From NCBI GenBank assembly GCA_964534135.1, contig CAZHQC010000039.1:1-19797 (forward strand): DNA of 19,797 bases, read 5' to 3'. This stretch comes from JAKLQJ01 sp964534135. Its GTDB lineage: Bacteria; Elusimicrobiota; Elusimicrobia; Elusimicrobiales; UBA9959. The notes beneath the pieces were generated by a model. That model saw only the letters and a list, made by a program, of their open reading frames with translations. It did not search any database and was not told the origin of the DNA. The translations under genes were made by a program, and so were the position numbers. This document shows, in pieces, positions 8,098-13,800 of this stretch; the stretch's first letter is position 1, and each line of letters starts with the position of its first letter.

Positions 8098-8120
8098 TAT
8101 TTTTTACTTCGTAAAAAATA
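8098..8120 (-). promoter_or_regulatory. hairpin immediately before the sensor kinase start
   Basis: TATTTTTTAC-ttc-GTAAAAAATA is a perfect 10-bp inverted repeat with a 3-nt loop, ending 2 nt before the ATG at 8095 on the minus strand. In mRNA it would occupy the ribosome-binding region. As DNA it could be an operator. It is not followed by a U tract, so it is not a terminator. Confidence 0.5.
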
Positions 8121-8217
8121 GTCACCAGTCGTAGGTCTCAAGTCACATGCAGGTTCTTATCTTTTATTTATTTTTTTTTTGCTTTTTATTTCTTGTCTCC
8201 TGCTTCTATCTGTTCTT
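8120..8217. repeat. degenerate 7-nt periodic tract
   Basis: Read in sevens from 8120, the plus strand gives AGTCACC, AGTCGTA, GGTCTCA, AGTCACA, then T-rich heptamers such as TTTTTGC, TTTTTAT, TTCTTGT, CTCCTGC and TTCTATC, all in one register. The first four share RGTC at exact 7-nt spacing (8120, 8127, 8134, 8141). The tract fills the space between the sensor kinase and the dehydrogenase gene. Periodicity in the T-rich half is weaker and may be partly compositional. Confidence 0.45.
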
Positions 8218-9529
8218 ACAGTTTAAAGATTTTTTTATCCTTGATATCTTTAAGCGCGTTTCTCGCGTCAAATATCAATTTGGAATTTTTAACTATTGAT
8301 TTATAATCCACATTGCTATGATTTGTCATTATAGCCACGCAATCATATTTTCTCAAAATGGGCATGGTTAATTTAACGGATTTATATTTCTTGCCATCGA
8401 TTTCAGCTTGAGGTATATAATGATCATGATAATCCACTGTAGCTCCGGTTTTTTCCAAAAGTGTAAGAACATCTCTTGCCGGAGATTCTCTGTGGTCTGT
8501 AATATTTGATTTATAAGCCAGGCCTATTAAAAGTATTTTACTTGTTGAGAGTGGTTTTTTTCTGTCATTTAAAAGTTCAGCGATTCTGTCGGTTGTATAT
8601 TTAGGCATCTGAGAGTTAATAGTCATGGCCAGTTCTAAAAACCTGGGATTAAAATTAAGAGCTCTCATTTTCCATCTTAAATAGTGAGGGTCAAGCGGAA
8701 TACAATGGCCGCCAATTCCCGGGCCAGGATAAAATGGCATAAAACCGAAGGGTTTGGAAGATGCCGCCTCAATGATTTCCCATATATCAAGATTAAGCTT
8801 ATTACACATTAAGGCAAATTCATTTACCATGGCAATGTTAATAGCTCTGAAAGTATTTTCCATCAGTTTCACTATTTCAGCTGTTTCAGTATTTGAAACA
8901 GGGATAACTTTATTTGCCACAAGCTTATAGACTGCGGTTGCTAATTTCGTACATTTGCTTGTTATGCCGCCGACTACTTTAGGCGTATTCCTTATGGTAT
9001 AAATTTTATTGCCCGGGTCCACTCTTTCAGGTGAAAAGGCTAAAAAGAAATCTTTACCGGCTTTAAGTCCCGTTTTTTCAAGAATTGGTTTTACCAATTC
9101 ACGGGTAGTGCCGGGATAAGTGGTGCTTTCAAAAATTATAATTTGCCCTTTTCTTAAAGTTTTGGTTATTTCACGCGTAGCGGTTATTATATAAGAGACA
9201 TCGGGGTCCTTGCTTTTTCTAAGAGGAGTTGGAACGCAGATAATAATACAATCTTGTTTTTTAAGTTTTAAAAATTTTGTTGTGGCTTTAAGAAGATCTG
9301 ATAGTGCTAATTTTTTTACATCTTGAGTGGGAACATCATCAATATAAGATTTTCCTTTGTTTATGTTTTGAACTTTTGTTTTGCTTATTTCAAAACCCAA
9401 GGTTTCAATGCCCGCCTTGGCAAATTCTACGGCAAGGGGAAGTCCGACATAACCCAAGCCTATGATTCCCAATTTTATCTTTTTATCTTCTATTGTTTTA
9501 TTTATTTTTTTGATTTCCATATGGTTCAT
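8216..9529 (-). CDS. wbpA: nucleotide-sugar 6-dehydrogenase, UDP-GlcNAc/UDP-ManNAc type
   Basis: NAD-dependent enzyme that oxidises C6 of a UDP-HexNAc to the uronic acid for surface polysaccharide synthesis in the cytoplasm. The 437 residues match the UDP-glucose/GDP-mannose dehydrogenase superfamily. The N-terminal Rossmann domain starts with GIIGLGYVGLP (21-31). FSPERVDPGN (165-174) and KLMENTFRAINIAMVNE (221-237) are typical. The catalytic cysteine is C276 in GPGIGGHCIPLDP, and the C-terminal UDP-binding domain includes GLAYKSNITDHRESPA. The GHCIPLDP-HYL-W pattern and DYHD motif favour the WbpA/WecC branch over UDP-glucose dehydrogenase; exact substrate is inferred. ATG 9529 has AGGA four nucleotides upstream; a second ATG three codons later lacks one. 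No glycosyltransferase or epimerase neighbour is present, so this is not a visible polysaccharide cluster. Confidence 0.88.
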   Translation of the reverse strand: MNHMEIKKINKTIEDKKIKLGIIGLGYVGLPLAVEFAKAGIETLGFEISKTKVQNINKGKSYIDDVPTQDVKKLALSDLLKATTKFLKLKKQDCIIICVPTPLRKSKDPDVSYIITATREITKTLRKGQIIIFESTTYPGTTRELVKPILEKTGLKAGKDFFLAFSPERVDPGNKIYTIRNTPKVVGGITSKCTKLATAVYKLVANKVIPVSNTETAEIVKLMENTFRAINIAMVNEFALMCNKLNLDIWEIIEAASSKPFGFMPFYPGPGIGGHCIPLDPHYLRWKMRALNFNPRFLELAMTINSQMPKYTTDRIAELLNDRKKPLSTSKILLIGLAYKSNITDHRESPARDVLTLLEKTGATVDYHDHYIPQAEIDGKKYKSVKLTMPILRKYDCVAIMTNHSNVDYKSIVKNSKLIFDARNALKDIKDKKIFKL

Positions 9530-9595
9530 TTTATCCTATATAAAGAAGTAATTCAAAGAAAAATTCAACTCAGTGAATTAATGTGTTTAAAAAAG

Positions 9596-9624
9596 AAAAG
9601 CGTCCTTTAAAAAAGAACGCTTTT
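9596..9624 (-). terminator. intrinsic terminator after the fixABCX operon
   Basis: On the minus strand, AAAAGCGTTCTTT and AAAGGACGCTTTT form about 13 pairs including one G-U, with a short T loop, followed by CTTTTTT. It lies 32 nt past the fixX stop codon and upstream of the dehydrogenase gene, so it separates the two transcripts. Confidence 0.85.
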
Positions 9625-9655
9625 TCTTTATATTGAATTTTTAATATTATGAATT

Positions 9656-9931
9656 TTAACCGAATTTATAAGCAACGCCAAAGCCACCTTTTGGATAGCG
9701 CCATTCGATATATTCGCAGACTATCTTACAGGTTCCACATTCAACGCAAGCATCATAATTGATGGATAAGATTTCTTCTTTCTCATCATATTTATAAACA
9801 TCAACCGGGCAAACAAATGTGCAGGCTCTGTGTTTGCATTTTTTGCAGACATCTTTTTCATTAACTTTCAGATGACTGTCTTCTTCATCAACTTTGTAAC
9901 CTATGAGATAAAGTTTGTCTTCTATCCTCAT
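9656..9931 (-). CDS. fixX: FixX-type ferredoxin-like protein
   Basis: Small iron-sulfur subunit of the FixABCX (EtfABCX) bifurcating complex, passing electrons with FixC toward the quinone branch. The 91 residues, counted from the ATG at 9931, carry two four-cysteine sets: C29-x2-C32-x4-C37-x3-C41 followed by P, and C62-x2-C65-x2-C68-x3-C72. This fits the two [4Fe-4S] clusters reported for such complexes. The end WRYPKGGFGVAYKFG is typical. I chose the ATG at 9931 over one five codons upstream. It forms an ATGA overlap with the fixC stop and has GGAGG eight nucleotides before it. Confidence 0.93.
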   Translation of the reverse strand: MRIEDKLYLIGYKVDEEDSHLKVNEKDVCKKCKHRACTFVCPVDVYKYDEKEEILSINYDACVECGTCKIVCEYIEWRYPKGGFGVAYKFG

Positions 9932-11226
9932 CGTATTTTCCTCCACATATCAAATGCGTCTTTAGCCATTCTGATATAGCCAAGTTTTGCGACTCTCTTT
10001 TTTATGGCTTTTATTTTGTCAATTTTTGCCACACCGTCTATATTGTAAATATCATAGGCGGCATCTATGGCGAATTGCGGATACTTTGTAAGCAAGTGTT
10101 TTTTATCTTCCAGCATTTTAGGCAAATGCCTGTACATTTTTAAGTCTTTCAGCACAAAGCTGTTTTTCATTTTCTTTTGATAAGCGGATAATTTTTTCGC
10201 TGAAAAATCCCCTTTCTTTTTAGCTTCCAAATAGGTGTCAGCCGCCAATTTACCAGATTCAATGGCTAAATTGGAGCCTTCTCTATGCACTGCGTTTACC
10301 AGCATGGCCGCATCTCCGCAAATCATAAAGCCATCGGTATAAAGTTTGGGTATGGCAAAATAGCCACCTTCCGGTATCATATGAGCCATATATTCTTTTG
10401 TCTCACCACCATGAATAAGAGGTTTAACGGCTGGATGAGCTTTTAATTTTTCCAGCATATCATTGATATTGGCCTTATGGTCAACAAGGTCTTCAACAAT
10501 GGCGCCAAGGCCGATGGAGACGGAGCTTTTATTAGTATAAATAAAACCCATTGTTGTCATGCCTTCAAAGAACGGTCCCGTAAGTTCAATGGTAACGCCT
10601 TCATTTTTATTCATAACACCGAATCTGTCGTTTACAACCTTTTCCGGCAAGCCGATTACTTCTTTAACAGTTAAAGCCACTTTATCAGGCGTAATGCTTT
10701 CTCTTAAGCCAAGAGCTTTGGTGAAAAGTGAATTAATGCCGTCGGCTGCAATAACCACATCGGCATAAAGGTCGCCATCAGGTCTATCGGTTCTAATGCC
10801 CACAACTTTCCCGTCTTCAACAATAGGTTCTTTTACAACAGTTTCATTGATTATTAAAGCGCCGGCTTCTATTGCTTTTTTAGCAAACCATTTGTCAAAT
10901 TTAGCCCTAAAGATGCTATAACAGTTATATGGTTCCTTGTTAAATTTCTCGCTTCTAAGGCCTCCGCCAATAACTGAATCTTCGCTTAAAAGCCACATTT
11001 TTTGCTCTATAATATGTCTTTCAAGAGGAGCGGTTTTTTCAAAGTCCGGTATTAAATCCGCCAGAGCGTTTCTATAAAAAATACCGCCCATGACATTTTT
11101 AGCTCCCGGAAATGCGCCTCTTTCAATAACAATCACCTTTACTCCGGCAGTTGCAAGTTTGAAAGCTGCCGCTATTCCGGCGGGGCCCGCTCCGACTATT
11201 ATTACATCAAAATCTTTCTTTTTCAT
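9928..11226 (-). CDS. fixC: FixC, ETF:quinone oxidoreductase-like flavoprotein
   Basis: Membrane-associated FAD protein that takes electrons from the FixAB flavoprotein and reduces quinone. The 432 residues match the FixC length. The N-terminal dinucleotide fold DVIIVGAGPAGIAAAF has GAGPAG at 12-17, followed by E35 for the FAD ribose. The second FAD motif, FMICGDAAMLVNAVHREG, starts at 300 and is followed by GSNLAIESGKLAA. No transmembrane helix is obvious, as for the family. The start ATG at 11226 overlaps the fixB stop as ATGA, so translation is probably coupled; a modest AGGAAAA lies upstream. The iron-sulfur module found at the C-terminus of eukaryotic ETF-QO is supplied here by the separate fixX gene. 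Confidence 0.95.
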   Translation of the reverse strand: MKKKDFDVIIVGAGPAGIAAAFKLATAGVKVIVIERGAFPGAKNVMGGIFYRNALADLIPDFEKTAPLERHIIEQKMWLLSEDSVIGGGLRSEKFNKEPYNCYSIFRAKFDKWFAKKAIEAGALIINETVVKEPIVEDGKVVGIRTDRPDGDLYADVVIAADGINSLFTKALGLRESITPDKVALTVKEVIGLPEKVVNDRFGVMNKNEGVTIELTGPFFEGMTTMGFIYTNKSSVSIGLGAIVEDLVDHKANINDMLEKLKAHPAVKPLIHGGETKEYMAHMIPEGGYFAIPKLYTDGFMICGDAAMLVNAVHREGSNLAIESGKLAADTYLEAKKKGDFSAKKLSAYQKKMKNSFVLKDLKMYRHLPKMLEDKKHLLTKYPQFAIDAAYDIYNIDGVAKIDKIKAIKKRVAKLGYIRMAKDAFDMWRKIR

Positions 11227-12233
11227 ATTTTCAGTTTTCCTTTGAAGAGTTTCGTCAGTTTGGGAAGAACCTTTAACGCGTCTCCCACTATGCCATAAGT
11301 CGCTATTTCAAAAATAGGGGCGTCTTTGTCAGTATTTACGGCCACTATTATATCTGAAGATTTCATGCCCGCCAAATGCTGAATGGCGCCCGATATGCCT
11401 GCCGCTATATATATTTTAGGATGAACCGTTTGACCGGTTTGTCCTACTTGTCTTGTATGATGCGCCCAGCCTAATTGAACGGCTTGTCTTGATACGGCCC
11501 AAGTTCCGCCCATAGTATTGGCTAAATTTTCCAATAATTTGAAGTTTTCTTTTTTGCCCATGCCTTTACCGCCGGCGACAATTATATCGTAAAAACCCAG
11601 ATTTAATTTATCTTCTCCGGTTTGCACTTTTTCTATTATTTTTTTAACTATGTCCTCTTCTTTTAAATCATATTTATCTTCAATGGTTTCCATCTTGGCG
11701 GGATTTTTAATGGCTTCAAATACGCCGGGTCTAACCGTTGACATTTGCGGCCTATTATCGGGGCAAAAAATTGTAGCCATAAGATTGCCGCCGAAAGTGG
11801 GTCTTGTCATCAAAAGATTCTTAGTTTGAGGGTCTATATCAAGAGCTGTGGTATCTGCTGTTAAGCCCGCTGATAATTCTGTGGCGACTGTTCCGGCCAA
11901 ATCTCTGCCAAGGGCTGTCGCGCCTATTAAAACTACGGCGGGTTTATTTTTGGCTATCAAATAAGAGATGCTTTCTCTCCAGGGTTCGGTTCTATAATCT
12001 TTAAGCGTCGGATGCTCAATAATATAAAACTTTTTGGCGCCATATTCAGCCACTTCTTTTTCAAATTTTTTAATATCCGAGCCAACTGTAAAGGCGCAGA
12101 CATCGCAAGCTAAATCTCTGGCAATTTCTTTTGCTTTGCTTAATAATTGCAAACTCACAAGTTCTATTTTATCCGCGTCGTGTTCTACAAATACCCAGAC
12201 ATTTTTATATTCATGTATATTTTGTTTAATCAT
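11223..12233 (-). CDS. fixB: electron transfer flavoprotein alpha subunit, FixB
   Basis: Alpha subunit of the bifurcating ETF; binds the mobile electron-transfer FAD. The 336 residues divide into an N-terminal ETF domain (about 10-190) and the C-terminal FAD-binding domain (217-325). The FAD domain contains GGKGMGKKENFKLLENLA, SRQAV (248-252), GQTGQTVHPKIYIA (264-277) and SGAIQHLAGM (281-290). The ATG at 12233 has AGAGGAT just upstream and lies 9 nt after the fixA stop. There is no N-terminal ferredoxin extension, unlike some EtfA proteins. Confidence 0.96.
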   Translation of the reverse strand: MIKQNIHEYKNVWVFVEHDADKIELVSLQLLSKAKEIARDLACDVCAFTVGSDIKKFEKEVAEYGAKKFYIIEHPTLKDYRTEPWRESISYLIAKNKPAVVLIGATALGRDLAGTVATELSAGLTADTTALDIDPQTKNLLMTRPTFGGNLMATIFCPDNRPQMSTVRPGVFEAIKNPAKMETIEDKYDLKEEDIVKKIIEKVQTGEDKLNLGFYDIIVAGGKGMGKKENFKLLENLANTMGGTWAVSRQAVQLGWAHHTRQVGQTGQTVHPKIYIAAGISGAIQHLAGMKSSDIIVAVNTDKDAPIFEIATYGIVGDALKVLPKLTKLFKGKLKI

Positions 12234-12242
12234 TTTATCCTC

Positions 12243-13058
12243 TTAAAGTTTGCCGCACTGTTTTAACATGGGCTCCAATTTATCAAAAAGAGCGTCTAAA
12301 GTTTTTCCATCACTGCCTTCAAGCATTTCACCTTTCTCTCTTTTGGGAGGGGTAAAAGCTTTTTTAACTTTAGTTGGAGAATTTTTCAAGCCGCATTGGT
12401 CAGCGTCAATTTCAGTATTGCTTGAATTTAATAAGGTGATACCTGTTTGAGCGGCTCTTATTAAATATGGAAGCGGCGCGTATCTTAAGGTATTGATTGT
12501 TTCTTCCGCTGTGATTAAACAGGGCATGGGAACTTCCACTATTTCCATCCCTCCGTCAACCACTCTTGAAACTTTTATTTTATTGGTTTTTTTGTCCGCT
12601 TCTTTAATTTCAGCGGCATAAGTGACTAAAGGAATATTAAATCTTGTAGCAATGCCGGGGCCTGTTTGAGCGGTGTCGCCGTCTATTGCCTGTTTGCCGG
12701 TCCAGTAAATATCTATGGGGCCGACTTCTTCGGCGACTTTTTTAGCTCCGGCCCAAAGGGCATAGCTTGTAGCCAATGTGTCCGCGCCCGCAAAAATCAT
12801 ATCGCTTAAAAGAAAGGCATTATCCGCGCCCATGGCAAGAGATTTTTTTAAAATTTCCTCAGCCATTGGCGGACCCATGGTCATAACTGAAACTGTGCCG
12901 CCGTATTTGTCTTTTAATTGGACAGCCGCTTCAATGGCATGAGCGTCAAATGGATTTATAATAGCCGGAACACCTTCCCTGATTAATGTGCCTGTTTCAT
13001 AATTGATTCTTACTTGAGCGGCATCAGGCACTTGTTTAATAAAAACGAGTGAATGCAT
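12243..13058 (-). CDS. fixA: electron transfer flavoprotein beta subunit, FixA
   Basis: Beta subunit of the bifurcating ETF; in this group it holds the bifurcating FAD that accepts a hydride from NADH. It has 271 residues from the ATG at 13058. The N-terminus MHSLVFIKQVPDAAQVRIN is canonical, and the nucleotide-binding motif is GKQAIDGDTAQTGPGIA. C-terminal PKREKGEMLEG matches the family. An in-frame ATG at 13205 would add 49 residues of poor, unrelated sequence across the promoter. The 13058 start instead has a strong AGGAG (13066-13070) seven nucleotides upstream. It is the first gene of fixA-fixB-fixC-fixX, whose gene order suggests the quinone-linked EtfABCX group rather than the butyryl-CoA dehydrogenase group. 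Confidence 0.95.
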   Translation of the reverse strand: MHSLVFIKQVPDAAQVRINYETGTLIREGVPAIINPFDAHAIEAAVQLKDKYGGTVSVMTMGPPMAEEILKKSLAMGADNAFLLSDMIFAGADTLATSYALWAGAKKVAEEVGPIDIYWTGKQAIDGDTAQTGPGIATRFNIPLVTYAAEIKEADKKTNKIKVSRVVDGGMEIVEVPMPCLITAEETINTLRYAPLPYLIRAAQTGITLLNSSNTEIDADQCGLKNSPTKVKKAFTPPKREKGEMLEGSDGKTLDALFDKLEPMLKQCGKL

Positions 13059-13122
13059 TTTTGAACTCCTTTTACTTTTTTTAATATTTTTGAAAACAAA
13101 ATTTGGTGATAATTCAATAACG

Positions 13123-13152
13123 ATTATAAAATAATTACAGATGTAAAGGCAA
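13123..13152 (-). promoter_or_regulatory. candidate promoter of fixABCX
   Basis: Minus-strand TTGCCT (13147-13152) and perfect TATAAT (13123-13128) are 18 nt apart. The predicted start near 13116 would leave a leader of about 57 nt before fixA. A palindrome at 13149-13164 overlaps the -35 box. Confidence 0.55.
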
Positions 13153-13164
13153 ATTTGAATTTGC
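13149..13164. promoter_or_regulatory. palindrome overlapping the fixA -35, possible operator
   Basis: GCAAATT-tg-AATTTGC has seven perfect pairs around 2 nt. Its position over the -35 hexamer suits a dimeric repressor, or a redox or nitrogen regulator. The regulator is not identifiable from the sequence. Confidence 0.4.
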
Positions 13165-13168
13165 AGGC

Positions 13169-13385
13169 CTAGGAGCCTGTTCAACATAAGCAATTTCGCC
13201 TGCAATTGCCACTTTTGGTTTGCGCCTTTGTGTCGCTCAAAGCTATGCTGGATGCCGTATCCAGGGCTATGCTATCAGACGGCCAACTTACAGACTCCGT
13301 TGGGTCTACTCGGTTCGCGCCGCTTCGGCTCAGCTTCAAAATTGACAATTTCGTCATAAAAGTCCTATGTCGGACAGGTTCCTAG
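13169..13385. repeat. 217-bp inverted-repeat element, MITE-like
   Basis: The ends form 22-nt terminal inverted repeats agreeing at 18 positions: the left arm (13169-13190) begins CTAGGAGCCTGTTC and the right arm (13364-13385), read inward, begins CTAGGAACCTGTCC. It carries no open frame of note and is more GC-rich than its surroundings. It contains the module shared with 3973-3996. No clear target-site duplication is visible. It sits between the fixA promoter and the radical SAM operon. Confidence 0.6.
13264..13286 (+). repeat. dispersed module, second copy
   Basis: Nearly identical to 3973-3996 (GGGCTATGC...ATCAGACGGCCAA) and located within the 217-bp inverted-repeat element. This ties the two intergenic regions to one repeat family. 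Confidence 0.55.
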
Positions 13386-13517
13386 ATTAAGGTTAAGCTT
13401 AATAAAAAACTGAGGTTTAATAACTCGTTCAAAGGCTTAAGTCCGGATTTTGATTATAGAATCAAAGGGTTATAATCTCTGATTTTCTTATTCTTAAACT
13501 AAGTCTTAATCTTAATC
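13385..13517. repeat. AT-rich region bounded by imperfect inverted repeats
   Basis: GATTAAGGTTAAGCTTA (from 13385) is complementary to the sequence ending at 13517, which read inward is GATTAAGATTAAGACTTA: one mismatch and one gap. Between them is another stem, TTTGATT-atag-AATCAAA (13449-13466). It abuts the 217-bp element, so the region may be nested elements or a decayed one. There is no gene in it. Confidence 0.4.
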
Positions 13518-13529
13518 TGACGTGGTAGG

Positions 13530-13560
13530 GAGGACAAGACTATAAGTATTTCTTGTCCTC
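13530..13560. promoter_or_regulatory. interrupted dyad upstream of the radical SAM operon, possible operator
   Basis: GAGGACAAGA and TCTTGTCCTC form a perfect 10-bp inverted repeat separated by 11 nt. It ends 9 nt before a TATAAT box, covering where a -35 element would lie. It is not followed by a T run, so a terminator role is unlikely. Confidence 0.5.
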
Positions 13561-13569
13561 ACAATTGTA

Positions 13570-13575
13570 TATAAT
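13570..13575 (+). promoter_or_regulatory. -10 box for the radical SAM operon
   Basis: Perfect TATAAT with a TG 2 nt upstream. The -35 at 17 nt spacing (TATTTC) is poor, which would fit an activator acting at the adjacent dyad. Transcription would start near 13582, leaving a leader of about 220 nt before the ATG at 13801. Confidence 0.4.
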
Positions 13576-13615
13576 AAACAGAAAAGGTGCTTCGGCTGCT
13601 TAAGTTTGCCAATTA

Positions 13616-13800
13616 GCAACCATAATGGTTATTATTCTCAAATATTGGTTGTTCGCATATTTGCCGACACCGCGCGCCGCCATGGGGCGCGTGGTAGGCG
13701 TGAACCCTGTGTGGTTTATGCCACTTTATAGTAGTCTTAGGCAGATCCGCCTCAGGTTGAAAGCATAGTTTCGGATATTGGGAGAAAGGGTGAATTTTTA
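13616..13800 (+). other. GC-rich, stem-forming leader before the radical SAM genes
   Basis: This untranslated stretch is much more GC-rich than its neighbours. Stems seen: AACCAT-a-ATGGTT (13618-13630), a 10-bp stem ACCGCGCGCC with GGCGCGTGGT including one G-U (13669-13695), GTGG...CCAC near 13710-13725, and AGGC...GCCT near 13739-13752. It matches no riboswitch consensus I know. It could be a structured leader, an attenuator or another repeat. A 47-codon frame here (13625-13768) has no Shine-Dalgarno. Confidence 0.4.

Noticed and set aside
9932..9946. Five-codon longer fixX start
   Set aside because: The ATG at 9931 has GGAGG at good spacing and an ATGA overlap with fixC; the upstream ATG has neither.
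13059..13205. N-terminal extension of fixA to the ATG at 13205
   Set aside because: The added 49 residues match no ETF sequence and cross the -10/-35 and palindrome; the ATG at 13058 has a strong ribosome-binding site and a canonical N-terminus.
13530..13560. Dyad as an intrinsic terminator
   Set aside because: No T run on either side, and no gene ends nearby in either direction.
13625..13768. 47-codon plus-strand frame just before the first radical SAM gene, as a possible precursor peptide
   Set aside because: No Shine-Dalgarno, start inside a palindrome, no leader-like sequence and no cysteines; its codons lie within the stem-forming segment.
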